Assembly: GCA_013696015.1 (NCBI GenBank)
Contig: JACCZI010000191.1
Coordinates: 1 to 13,828 of the forward strand
Length of the DNA stretch: 13,828 nucleotides
Direction of reading: 5' to 3'
From: Nocardioidaceae bacterium
GTDB taxonomy: Bacteria > Actinomycetota > Actinomycetes > Propionibacteriales > Nocardioidaceae
Shown: one piece after another, positions 6,766 through 13,828 of the stretch
Layout: every line of letters begins with the position of its first letter
How positions within the stretch are numbered: the first letter of the stretch is position 1
Notes under the pieces: generated by a model
The model's database searches: none
The model's input: only the letters and a program-made list of their open reading frames with translations
Told to the model about the DNA's origin: nothing
Position numbers and translations under genes: made by a program

Positions 6766-7722
6766 ATGAGCGAAATCTTGGTGCTCGTCGACCACGCCGA
6801 CGGGCGGGTGCGCAAGACGACGACCGAGTTGCTCACGCTCGCCCGGCGGCTCGGCGAGCCGTCCGCCGTGCACATCGGCGCCGGTGCCGACGAGGCGTTG
6901 GAGACCTTGACCTCCTACGGCGCCGAGAAGGTGTACGTCCTCGACTCCCCCGACCTCGACGCGTACCTCGTCGTACCCAAGGTCGAGGCACTGACACAGC
7001 TGATGCAGTCGGCGACTCCGGCGGCCGTCCTCATCCCTTCGACGCCGGAGGGCAAGGAGATCGCCGGGCGGCTGGCGATCCGCACCGGATCGGGACTCAT
7101 CACCGACGCCGTCGACGTCCGGCCGGGTGACCAGGGACCGGAGACCACGCAGTCGGTCTTCGCCGGCAGCTATACCGTCGACGCTCGGGTGACCACCGGC
7201 ACGCCGATCGTCACGGTGAAGCCCAACGCGGTGACACCTGAGCAGGCCCCCGGTGCAGGCACTGTGGAGCGGGTGGACGTTGCGGTGTCCGAAGCAGCGC
7301 GGGCGGCGCAGGTCACCGACCGCCAGCCGCGGACCAGGAGCGGTCGGCCCGAGCTCACCGAGGCGTCGATCGTCGTCTCGGGGGGACGTGGCACCGGTGG
7401 CGACTTCGCGGCGGTCGAGGCGTTCGCGGACTCCCTCGGCGCCGCCGTCGGCGCGTCTCGTGCCGCCGTCGACTCCGGGTGGTACCCCCACGCGTTCCAG
7501 GTCGGGCAGACCGGCAAGACGGTGTCCCCGCAGCTCTACGTGGCGGTCGGGATCTCCGGCGCGATCCAGCACCGGGCGGGGATGCAGACGTCGAAGATGA
7601 TCGTCGCGATCAACAAGGACGAGGAGTCACCGATCTTCGATCTCGCCGACTTCGGCGTGGTTGGCGACCTGCACAAGATCCTGCCCCAGGCGACCGAGGA
7701 GGTCACCCGGCGCAAAGGCTGA
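6766..7722 (+). CDS. etfA: Electron transfer flavoprotein alpha subunit
   Basis: Alpha subunit (318 residues) that binds the redox FAD. ATG 6766 is preceded by AGGAGA at 6754-6759. The N-terminal half (ILVLVDHADGRVRKTTTELL) is the usual beta-like domain. The C-terminal FAD domain starts near residue 203 (VVSGGRGTGGDFAAVEAFAD) and contains SRAAVDSGWYPHAFQVGQTG, YVAVGISGAIQH (G262-H269), AINKDEESPIFDLADFGVVG and a final DLHKILP. All flavin-contact motifs are intact. It pairs with etfB; the dehydrogenases it serves are not in the window, though an enoyl-CoA hydratase is encoded in the same run. A hairpin 51 bases after the stop probably closes the transcript. Confidence 0.96.
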   Translation: MSEILVLVDHADGRVRKTTTELLTLARRLGEPSAVHIGAGADEALETLTSYGAEKVYVLDSPDLDAYLVVPKVEALTQLMQSATPAAVLIPSTPEGKEIAGRLAIRTGSGLITDAVDVRPGDQGPETTQSVFAGSYTVDARVTTGTPIVTVKPNAVTPEQAPGAGTVERVDVAVSEAARAAQVTDRQPRTRSGRPELTEASIVVSGGRGTGGDFAAVEAFADSLGAAVGASRAAVDSGWYPHAFQVGQTGKTVSPQLYVAVGISGAIQHRAGMQTSKMIVAINKDEESPIFDLADFGVVGDLHKILPQATEEVTRRKG

Positions 7723-7772
7723 GCGGCGCAGCTGGCCCGCTCCTCACCCGTTGGCGGTCGCCAGATGACCCC

Positions 7773-7789
7773 GACACGCCCGGCGTGTC
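7773..7789 (+). terminator. Perfect 8-base palindrome/hairpin after etfA
   Basis: GACACGCC-C-GGCGTGTC is a perfect inverted repeat (8-base arms, 1-base centre), able to form a 7-base GC-rich stem with a CCG loop. It lies 51 bases after the etfA stop, in the 158-base gap before the nucleotidyltransferase. No T-run follows, which is common for actinobacterial terminators. Its symmetry and its place ~90 bases before the next start would also suit an operator for the nucleotidyltransferase gene. Confidence 0.5.
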
Positions 7790-7880
7790 TGCCATGTGGC
7801 TACCCCCAGTGGAGGAGCACGCGCCGCATTCGGCACGGCCCGCGCCGCGCCGGCGGGCTCGCCCGTGCCAGTCTGGCAGC

Positions 7881-8546
7881 GTGCCACCGCCACCGCCACC
7901 GCCACTGCCACCGGCCCTGTCCGAGGTCGAGGACCCGGAGGAGGCAGCCTTCCAACGGCTCTGGGGGCCTTGGGAACCCTGGACCCCCCAGCAGGCCGCC
8001 GAGGCGCTCGAGAGCTGGGATGCCACCTGGTGGATCGCCGGGGGCTGGGCCCTCGAGGCGTTCACCGGCGTACCGCGGCGACACGAGGACATCGATGTCG
8101 CCGTCTGGCGCCAGGACATCCCACGACTGCGGACCTACCTCGGTCCGGCATACCACTGCTGGGCCGCCGGCTCCGGTCAACTTCGCCCTCTCAGCGACGA
8201 CGAGCCGACCCTGCCGGAGTGGTCCCACCAGATGTGGGTACGCGAGCACGCCTGGGCACCGTGGCTGATCGATGTGGTGGCGACCGAGGACATCGGCGGG
8301 GCGTGGGTGTTCCGGCGCGACCCCTCGTTCACGGCTCCACTCCCCGAGGTCACGTGGGTGGCGCCCGACGGCATCCGCTACCTCAATCCCGAGATGGTGC
8401 TCGCGTACAAGGCCAAGTTGACCCGCCCCAAGGACGACGCCGACCTGGCGGCCGCACTGCCTCGGCTCGAGACGGCGGCCCGAGAGTGGCTGCGCGACAC
8501 CGTACGCCGGCTGCACCCGGAGCATCACTGGCTCAGTCAGCTGTAA
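7881..8546 (+). CDS. Aminoglycoside nucleotidyltransferase-like protein
   Basis: A 221-residue protein of the family with aminoglycoside 2''-adenylyltransferases (Pfam Aminoglyc_resit-like), which move AMP from ATP to a hydroxyl. WWIAGGWALEAFTG carries the GGW loop (G54-G55-W56). HEDIDV gives metal ligands D70 and D72, and LIDVV gives the third, D131. YLNPEMVLAYKAKLTRPKDDADL and the final HHWLSQL are typical of the family. The start is uncertain: GTG 7881 is chosen because CAGTCT (7869-7874) could be a -10 box giving a leaderless transcript, and because residues before it look non-native. ATG 7794 would add 29 residues. After the GTG comes a run of seven prolines. An open 258-codon frame starting at 7796 is a shadow. 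It stands alone between etfBA and iscS and may be an acquired gene. Real drug resistance is not shown; many chromosomal members have unknown substrates. Confidence 0.82.
   Translation: MPPPPPPPLPPALSEVEDPEEAAFQRLWGPWEPWTPQQAAEALESWDATWWIAGGWALEAFTGVPRRHEDIDVAVWRQDIPRLRTYLGPAYHCWAAGSGQLRPLSDDEPTLPEWSHQMWVREHAWAPWLIDVVATEDIGGAWVFRRDPSFTAPLPEVTWVAPDGIRYLNPEMVLAYKAKLTRPKDDADLAAALPRLETAAREWLRDTVRRLHPEHHWLSQL
7884..7913 (+). repeat. CCACCG hexamer repeat coding polyproline
   Basis: Five tandem copies of CCACCG, the fourth being CCACTG, immediately follow the GTG start and encode PPPPPPPLPP. Such a tract is prone to slippage in six-base steps and to ribosome stalling at consecutive prolines (relieved by EF-P). 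Confidence 0.75.
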
Positions 8547-8553
8547 CGACGAC

Positions 8554-8559
8554 TACGCT
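8554..8559 (+). promoter_or_regulatory. Likely -10 box (TACGCT) for the iscS operon
   Basis: TACGCT fits TANNNT and lies 9 bases before ATG 8569, in the 22-base gap after the nucleotidyltransferase stop. No Shine-Dalgarno is present before the ATG, so a leaderless or nearly leaderless transcript is likely. No convincing -35 box was seen. Confidence 0.5.
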
Positions 8560-8568
8560 TGGGCGGCG

Positions 8569-9792
8569 ATGACCAGCCCTCTCACCGACGCTGCTACCGC
8601 AGTCGCCTACTTCGACCATGCGGCGACCACGCCGATGGTTCCGGAATCAACCGCCACGATGGCCGAGCACCTGCAGCGGCTGGGCAACCCGTCCTCGCTG
8701 CACGCGTCGGGCCGGGCCGCCCGGCGCACCGTCGAGGAGTCGCGGGAGTCGATCGCGCAGCAGCTCGGTGCCCGCCCCGCCGACGTCGTCTTCACCTCCG
8801 GCGGCACCGAGGCCGACAACATCGCGGTCAAGGGTCTGTACTGGGCTCGCAGGGCGGCTGATCCCCGACGGCGCCGGGTGCTCGCGCCGGCCACCGAGCA
8901 CCATGCCGTGCTCGACCCGCTCGCCTGGTTGGCCGGCTCGGAGGACGCCGATGTCGAGCTGGTCGGTGTCGACGCAACCGGTCGGCTACGGGTCGATGAG
9001 CTGCGCGAGCGCCTCGAACGCGATCCGCAGAGCGTCGCGCTGGTGACGTGCATGTGGGCCAACAACGAGGTGGGCACGATCGCGCCGATCGACGCCGTGG
9101 TGCGGCTGGCGCACATGGCCGGGATCCCGGTGCACAGCGACGCCGTGCAGGCGCTGGGTCACGTCCCCGTCGACTTCACCCGCTGCGGTCTCGACGCGAT
9201 GACGGTCACCGCGCACAAGGTGGGCGGTCCGGTCGGTGTGGGCGCCCTGCTGCTGCGCCGCGAGCTCGACGTGGTGCCGCTGCTGCACGGTGGGGGGCAA
9301 GAGCGCGACATCCGATCCGGCACGATGAACGCCCCCGCGGTGGCGGCGTTCGCGGTCGCCGTCGAGCTGGCGGTGGCCCGGCAGGCAGCGCAGGCGGTAC
9401 GGCTGGAGGCGCTGCGCACCGACCTCATCGCCCGGGTCCGAGGCATCGTCCCGGACGTCGTGGTCAACGGCGATCCCGTCCCCGGTCCCGAGCACCGGCT
9501 GCCCGGCATCGCACACCTGACCTTCCCCGGCTGCGAGGGTGACTCGCTGCTGATGCTCTTGGACGCCCACGGCATCGAGTGCTCCACCGGCTCGGCCTGC
9601 ACGGCCGGCGTGCCTCAGGCCAGCCACGTCCTGCTGGCCATGGGCCAGGACGAGGACAGCGCCCGCGCGTCGCTGCGGCTGAGCCTGGGTCACACCTCGC
9701 TCGCCGCCGACGTCGACTTCCTGATCGACGCGCTTCCCGCTGTGTACGAGCGGTCCCGGGCCGCCGGGCTGACCGGCGCCGCGTTGCGATGA
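8569..9792 (+). CDS. iscS: Cysteine desulfurase (IscS/NifS family)
   Basis: PLP enzyme of 407 residues that takes sulfur from cysteine as a persulfide and hands it to acceptors; the adjacent mnmA makes tRNA thiolation the clearest use, with Fe-S assembly also possible. Motifs in order: YFDHAATTP, NPSSLHASG, FTSGGTEADN, TEHHAVL, WANNEVGT, HSDAVQALG, the PLP lysine K217 in TAHKVGGPVGVG, GGGQERDIRSGT, and the sulfur-carrying C344 in CSTGSACTAGVPQASHVLLA. The SACTAG form is the group I (IscS/NifS) loop rather than SufS. The PLP-lysine loop reads VGGPVGVG where many homologs have I-GPKG(V/I)G, a mild variation. The stop overlaps mnmA by ATGA. Transcription probably starts at the -10 box just upstream. 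Confidence 0.94.
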   Translation: MTSPLTDAATAVAYFDHAATTPMVPESTATMAEHLQRLGNPSSLHASGRAARRTVEESRESIAQQLGARPADVVFTSGGTEADNIAVKGLYWARRAADPRRRRVLAPATEHHAVLDPLAWLAGSEDADVELVGVDATGRLRVDELRERLERDPQSVALVTCMWANNEVGTIAPIDAVVRLAHMAGIPVHSDAVQALGHVPVDFTRCGLDAMTVTAHKVGGPVGVGALLLRRELDVVPLLHGGGQERDIRSGTMNAPAVAAFAVAVELAVARQAAQAVRLEALRTDLIARVRGIVPDVVVNGDPVPGPEHRLPGIAHLTFPGCEGDSLLMLLDAHGIECSTGSACTAGVPQASHVLLAMGQDEDSARASLRLSLGHTSLAADVDFLIDALPAVYERSRAAGLTGAALR

Positions 9793-10865
9793 AGGTGCTC
9801 GCCGCGATGTCTGGTGGCGTCGACTCCGCAGTGGCGGCGGCGCGGGCCGTCGACGCCGGTCACGATGTGACGGGCATCCACCTGGCGCTGTCGCGCAACC
9901 CGCAGTCCTACCGCACCGGCGCGCGTGGCTGCTGCTCCCTCGAGGACGCGGGGGACGCTAGGCGGGTGGCTGACGTGCTCGGTATCCCCTTCTACGTCTG
10001 GGACATGAGCGAGCGGTTCCACGCCGACGTGGTGGCGGACTTCGTCGCCGAGTACGACGCCGGTCGCACCCCCAATCCCTGTGTCCGCTGCAACGAGCGG
10101 ATCAAGTTCGCCGCGGTGCTCGACCGTGCGTTGGCGCTGGGCTTCAACGCGGTAACCACGGGCCACTACGCGCGGCTGGTGGCCGGTCGTGACGGCGTGG
10201 TCGAGCTGCACCGAGCCGTCGACAACGACAAGGACCAGTCGTACGTGCTGGGGGTGCTGACCCAGGACCAGCTGCGTCATGCAGTGTTCCCTCTCGGCGA
10301 CAGTCGCAAGGGCGACGTCCGCGCCGAGGCGGCCCGGCGCCGCCTCGCGGTGGCCGACAAGCCGGACAGCCACGACATCTGCTTCATCGCCGACGGGGAC
10401 ACCGGCGGCTTCCTGCGGCAGCGACTCGGCCACCGGCCTGGCCGCGTGGTCGACCAGCGGGGCACCGTGCTTGTCGAGCACGACGGCACCGTGGCGTACA
10501 CGATCGGCCAGCGCCGCGGCCTGCGGCTCGGGGTGCCGGCGCCTGACGGGCAGCCGCGGTACGTGCTCGACATCGAACCGGTCAGCCGGACGGTCACCGT
10601 CGGACCGCGCGAGGCGCTTCAGGTGAGGCGGCTCGAAGCCGTCCACCCCCGCTGGTGCGACACCGTCCCGTCAGGGCCGCTCGCGTGCACCGCGCAGCTG
10701 CGTGCGCACGGCGAGCCGGTCCCGGCCACCGCCACCGTGCTGGGCGAGCGGATCATCCTGGACCTGCACGAGCCGGCGGCCGGCATCGCGCCCGGTCAGG
10801 CGGCGGTGCTGTACGACGGGACCCGTGTGGTGGGCAGCGGCACGATCGCCAGCACCGCCCGGTGA
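9789..10865 (+). CDS. mnmA: tRNA-specific 2-thiouridylase
   Basis: ATP-dependent enzyme (358 residues) that puts sulfur on C2 of the wobble uridine (U34) in tRNAs for Lys, Glu and Gln. ATG 9789 overlaps the iscS stop by four bases, coupling sulfur donor and acceptor. The N-terminal PP-loop is AMSGGVDSAVAA (S8-S13). The two catalytic cysteines are C101 (NPCVRCNERIKF) and C198 (KPDSHDICFI), matching C102 and C199 of E. coli. GHYAR, DKDQSYVLGVL and YTIGQRRGL are also present, and the C-terminal beta-barrel is complete. The extra CC in RGCCSLEDAGDARRVA is common in actinobacterial MnmA as far as I recall. The stop overlaps the next gene by GTGA. Confidence 0.96.
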   Translation: MKVLAAMSGGVDSAVAAARAVDAGHDVTGIHLALSRNPQSYRTGARGCCSLEDAGDARRVADVLGIPFYVWDMSERFHADVVADFVAEYDAGRTPNPCVRCNERIKFAAVLDRALALGFNAVTTGHYARLVAGRDGVVELHRAVDNDKDQSYVLGVLTQDQLRHAVFPLGDSRKGDVRAEAARRRLAVADKPDSHDICFIADGDTGGFLRQRLGHRPGRVVDQRGTVLVEHDGTVAYTIGQRRGLRLGVPAPDGQPRYVLDIEPVSRTVTVGPREALQVRRLEAVHPRWCDTVPSGPLACTAQLRAHGEPVPATATVLGERIILDLHEPAAGIAPGQAAVLYDGTRVVGSGTIASTAR

Positions 10866-11839
10866 CCGCCATCGGGATCGGGTCGATGCCCGGCACGGAC
10901 ATCGTCGAGACGGTACGTGTCGTCGTCGGCGAGCTGCCGGATTTCGTCCACCTGCCCGAGCTGCCGGAGCGCGGGGCGCCGGCGACGATGACGGGTCGCG
11001 GCGCCGCGATGCTCAGTGGTCTGGCGGCGGACCTGCAGCCCGCCGGGTGGCGGATCCAGGAGTCACCGGGTGTCGACCATAGGCGGGCGGTGTCGACGTT
11101 GGCGCGGGATCTCGACGCGTTGGAGGAGCACACCCAGGGCTACACCGGCCGGCTCAAGGTGCAGGTGGCTGGGCCGTTGACGCTGGCCGCGGCGATGGAG
11201 CGGCCGCGAGGCGACAAGGTGCTGGCCGACTTCGGAGCCCGGCGCGACCTTGCGCAGTCGCTCACGGAAGGGGTCGCTGACCATGTCCGCGGCGTCTCGG
11301 CCCGGGTGCCGGGGGCACGGCTGCTCGTACAGGTCGACGAGCCGGCCCTGACGGCCGTGCTGGCCGGCGCGGTCCCGACCGCCAGCGGCTTCTCGCGCCA
11401 CCGCAGCGTCGCCGAACCCGAGGCGCGCGAGGCGCTGGCGCGGCTGGTCGCGGCGATCGTGGCGGCCGGAGCCGTGCCGGTCGTCCACGTCTGCGCCGCC
11501 GACGTCCCCGTCGCCTTGCTGGCGCAGGTCGGTTTCTCGGCCGTCTCCTTCGACCTGTCGCAGGTGACGCCGGGGGAGCCGTGGGCGCTGGCGTACGAGG
11601 GCGGCATAGCGCTGTGGCCCGGCGCCGTACCCGCAATGGACCCCGATCAGCCGCCGACCGCCTCCGCACTGGTCGCAGCGGTGCTGCGCTTCTTCGCTGA
11701 GCTGGGCGTCACCGAGGAGCAGGTGGCCGACCGGCTGGTCGTCACCCCTGCCTGCGGCCTGGCCGGTGCATCTCCGACGTGGGCCCGCGACGCGCTACGC
11801 CTGTCCCGCGAGGTCGCCGCGATGGTCGCAAGGTCTTAG
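10862..11839 (+). CDS. MetE C-domain-like protein (Rv3015c-type), function unknown
   Basis: A 325-residue protein with GTG start 10862 inside the mnmA stop (GTGA). It resembles the C-terminal catalytic half of cobalamin-independent methionine synthase (UROD/MetE-like TIM barrel): GIGSMPGTD at the start, VQVAGPLTLAAAM, VQVDEPALTAVL, HVCAADVP and TPACGLAG. E. coli MetE binds zinc through H641, C643, E665 and C726; here H209, C211 and C298 match, and D231 stands near where the glutamate would be, with similar spacings. The homocysteine/folate N-terminal domain is absent, so ordinary MetE activity with methyltetrahydrofolate is unlikely without a partner. M. tuberculosis Rv3015c, as I recall, is of this type and sits by ligA. 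Its place after mnmA suggests a tRNA or sulfur-linked role, but that is inference from context only. Confidence 0.83.
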   Translation: MTAIGIGSMPGTDIVETVRVVVGELPDFVHLPELPERGAPATMTGRGAAMLSGLAADLQPAGWRIQESPGVDHRRAVSTLARDLDALEEHTQGYTGRLKVQVAGPLTLAAAMERPRGDKVLADFGARRDLAQSLTEGVADHVRGVSARVPGARLLVQVDEPALTAVLAGAVPTASGFSRHRSVAEPEAREALARLVAAIVAAGAVPVVHVCAADVPVALLAQVGFSAVSFDLSQVTPGEPWALAYEGGIALWPGAVPAMDPDQPPTASALVAAVLRFFAELGVTEEQVADRLVVTPACGLAGASPTWARDALRLSREVAAMVARS

Positions 11840-11867
11840 GCCAGCCGGGATGGGCAGGTGCGTGCTG

Positions 11868-13828
11868 TCATGGCGTCTCTCTGAGGGTGGAGGTGCGGGC
11901 GCCTCGGATGGTGAGGCTGCCGAGGAGGGTCGCCAGGCACAGCAAGACGGCAAAGGCCACCGCGAGAACTGCTGAGACCGCGGTGATGTCGAGCGAGGGC
12001 AGTATCCGCGGCGTCAGGATGTCGTCGGCGTACCCCAAGGTGAGGGTGCGGACCACGACGTACTGGGCTAGTGCTCCGGCGAGGATGCCCGACACGGCTG
12101 CGGTCCCCAGCAGTGCTGCGAACTCTGTTGCGACGGCCGTCACTATCGAGCGCCGCGGTAGTCCGACGACCCGTAGCGAGGCCGCATCACGACGGCGCGC
12201 GGGGATCTGTACGGCCATGGTGACCGCAAGCCCCGCGAGGGCAAGGACGAGCACGATAACGGTGACGACGAGATAGAGGTTGAGGGCCAGCGCGTAGGCG
12301 TCCTGGTCAAGGGTGTGGCGGACTTGTTGCAAGTCGATGGGTTGGGTGATGCCGTACGCGGCCAGCTCAGTCAGGACCTCCTGCGGGGTGTCCGATCTAG
12401 CGAGGATGTAGACATCCGTCCATGCGTCGGTCGTCCGGTTGCTGCGGGTGAACATGGTGTGGTCGATCAGCAGGGCGGCGGGGCCGAAGAAGGGCATCGA
12501 CTCGGTGGTCCCGACGGGACGGACGGAGGTGTCGTCTCCGACCACCGTCGGCGGGGTTGCGGCCCGGCCGAGGAGGATCGGCAGCACTTCTGGGACGTCC
12601 TCGGGGATCAACATCGCCTCGACCTGCTCGCCCTGGGAGTCGAGCTCGACGCTTAGTGTGGAGCCGACGACACGGGTGCCGGTGACCGAGGGTGCGCCGT
12701 AGACGTACGAGGCGTCGAAGTCACCGCGCCAGTCGATGCGCGTGAAGTAGGGCATCGATGCACCGTCGACCGTGACGTCGCGAATTGCCAGGCTTCCCTG
12801 CATGAGTTGGGGAAGTGTCCCCGGACCGGTGATCGACAGTCCGGTGACGAGGCAACCGGTGTCACAGAACGGCATGGGGGCGCTGCGGGTGGTACGGCCG
12901 CTCGAGTACGGCCCGATGTAGATGTGGCCGAGCTCGCCGGAAGGTTTCACGATGTCGATGCTGAGCAGGATCCCGTCAGACTCGCCGTCGACGTTGTTGT
13001 CGACGGTCATCGTCAGTCGTCGTCCTGTGAGGTTCAGCGGCGGGCGGAGAGGTGAGAGCTCCTCCGAGACCTGAGCGACGTCCAGGTCCGAGGTCCAGGA
13101 GCCGGGCCAGACGGCGACTCGTGCCAGCCGGGGGGCATCCACGATGACCATCGCTCCATCAGGATCGGCGGCGGCTCCGACCGCCATCAACGAGTGTCCG
13201 TTCGGGTCGAGTCGGTGTGTCAGGGAAAAGGCTTGCAACAGCGGGAACGGCACGGGGAACGCCAGGTCGGCTCCGACCATCGTGGCCGCGTCGCTCGCCC
13301 GCCAGTTCGCCGCAGACGAGTAGATGCCAGCGGCGAACACCGCGATCGCGAGTGCCGCGGTCAGCGGCAGAACGACCCAGGTGCCCTCGCGCCGGCGGGC
13401 GATGGCGCGAGAGGCGACATAGCCGACGACGCCTGACCTGCGTGTGGACCGCTTCGCGTACCAGTTGGCCGCAGCGGCAGCGGCAAGGGTCGAGACCAAC
13501 CCGGCGGCAACCGCCAGCAGGATGGGCAGCAGCAGGTCGGCTGCGTCGGGTTTGGCTGGCGTGCCGGAAAACAGGGTCCCTGCCAGCACGACCACCGCAG
13601 CAGCGATCAGGGCACACCTGACGATGATCGTCCACCGCCCCGACCGGCCGGGCCTCCGAACACCGGAGATCTGCAGGCTGAGCGGCTCTGAGAGAACGGA
13701 CCGGACGGCCAGGGCAGCCACCAGCAGGCTCGCCATGACCACGCCGATGGCGAACCAGAAACTTGCCAGCCCGAAGGTGACCGGGAGCCCAGGTACCAGC
13801 CAGGCCGCGGCGAGTCCGCGACCCGCCA
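11868..13828 (-). CDS. FtsX-like (MacB-type) ABC transporter permease, N-terminus outside window
   Basis: The C-terminal ~652 residues of a large membrane protein, convergent with the MetE-like gene (28-base gap) and open to the right window edge, so the true start lies beyond 13828; GTG 13742 is only an internal start. From the visible N-side: two hydrophobic helices, a basic loop, a helix pair (ALIAAAVVVLAGTLF; LLLPILLAVAAGLVSTLAA), then a helix before a ~300-residue extracellular domain. Near the end are three helices (LYLVVTVIVLVLALAGLAVT; FAALLGTAAVSGILAGAL; ISAVLAVAF-like) with the FtsX-type loop RRRDAASLRVVGLPRRS between the first two. A Cys pair (FCDTGC) in the outer domain probably forms a disulfide; similar Cys pairs occur in other actinobacterial FtsX-like permeases. 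Such proteins act as mechanotransmission or lipid/peptide export machines with a separate ATPase, presumably encoded off-window. No substrate can be named. Confidence 0.87.
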   Translation of the reverse strand, partial: AGRGLAAAWLVPGLPVTFGLASFWFAIGVVMASLLVAALAVRSVLSEPLSLQISGVRRPGRSGRWTIIVRCALIAAAVVVLAGTLFSGTPAKPDAADLLLPILLAVAAGLVSTLAAAAAANWYAKRSTRRSGVVGYVASRAIARRREGTWVVLPLTAALAIAVFAAGIYSSAANWRASDAATMVGADLAFPVPFPLLQAFSLTHRLDPNGHSLMAVGAAADPDGAMVIVDAPRLARVAVWPGSWTSDLDVAQVSEELSPLRPPLNLTGRRLTMTVDNNVDGESDGILLSIDIVKPSGELGHIYIGPYSSGRTTRSAPMPFCDTGCLVTGLSITGPGTLPQLMQGSLAIRDVTVDGASMPYFTRIDWRGDFDASYVYGAPSVTGTRVVGSTLSVELDSQGEQVEAMLIPEDVPEVLPILLGRAATPPTVVGDDTSVRPVGTTESMPFFGPAALLIDHTMFTRSNRTTDAWTDVYILARSDTPQEVLTELAAYGITQPIDLQQVRHTLDQDAYALALNLYLVVTVIVLVLALAGLAVTMAVQIPARRRDAASLRVVGLPRRSIVTAVATEFAALLGTAAVSGILAGALAQYVVVRTLTLGYADDILTPRILPSLDITAVSAVLAVAFAVLLCLATLLGSLTIRGARTSTLRETP

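Noticed and set aside
7479..7793. Extension of the nucleotidyltransferase frame back into etfA
   Set aside because: It overlaps the flavin-binding end of etfA in a different frame and carries no family sequence.
7796..8572. 258-codon plus frame overlapping the nucleotidyltransferase
   Set aside because: Arg/Gly-rich shadow translation without motifs; the other frame has GGW, DID and the family C-terminus.
9579..9788. In-frame extension of mnmA upstream into iscS
   Set aside because: MnmA families begin with MKVLAAMSGGVDS, which starts exactly at ATG 9789.
13194..13621. Plus-strand frames opposite the FtsX-like permease
   Set aside because: Antisense to a well-supported membrane protein; low-complexity products.
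1..13828. CRISPR array, tRNA/rRNA gene, insertion sequence or phage att site
   Set aside because: No spaced direct repeats, no cloverleaf or rRNA-like sequence, no transposase or integrase motif were found on reading both strands.

Overview
The window is a gene-dense, high-GC stretch of chromosome from an actinobacterium (Actinomycetota). The evidence is the strongly G/C-biased third codon positions, frequent GTG starts, 1-4 base stop/start overlaps, TANNNT -10 boxes lying directly upstream of start codons, and the gene order etfBA / iscS / mnmA / MetE-like. From memory that order resembles the Mycobacterium tuberculosis fixA-fixB / iscS / trmU / Rv3015c neighbourhood. A member of the Propionibacteriales (Nocardioidaceae-like) is my best guess, but it is not proven by anything in the window.

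Left edge (1-937): a minus-strand permease of the SsuC/TauC type runs off the window. Just upstream of it only the last ~25-30 codons of an ABC ATPase gene seem to survive, and the permease itself appears to lack ~17 residues between its first two membrane helices. This looks like a decaying importer operon. A short regulatory stretch with a likely leaderless promoter for glgP follows.

Centre (938-7722), all on the plus strand and tightly packed: alpha-glucan phosphorylase (glgP), enoyl-CoA hydratase, a class I SAM methyltransferase, a left-handed beta-helix acyltransferase, etfB and etfA. The last four form a chain with stop/start overlaps or a 13-base gap. Hydratase plus ETF suggests acyl-CoA oxidation and its electron acceptor. 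Methyltransferase plus hexapeptide acyltransferase next to a glucan phosphorylase suggests modification of a glycan. In mycobacteria a similar methyltransferase (Rv3030) next to etf belongs to the methylglucose lipopolysaccharide locus, so this pair is the most interesting functional lead in the window.

Right centre (7723-11839), plus strand: a perfect palindrome/hairpin downstream of etfA, an aminoglycoside-nucleotidyltransferase-like gene with a proline-rich start region, then an operon iscS - mnmA - MetE-like with two 4-base overlaps and its own leaderless-type promoter. IscS and MnmA together supply sulfur for tRNA 2-thiouridine. The MetE-like protein keeps most of a zinc site but is only the C-terminal-domain size of methionine synthase.

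Right edge (11868-13828), minus strand, convergent: the C-terminal ~650 residues of an FtsX-like ABC permease, cut by the window end. No rRNA, tRNA, insertion sequence, phage gene or CRISPR array was recognised.
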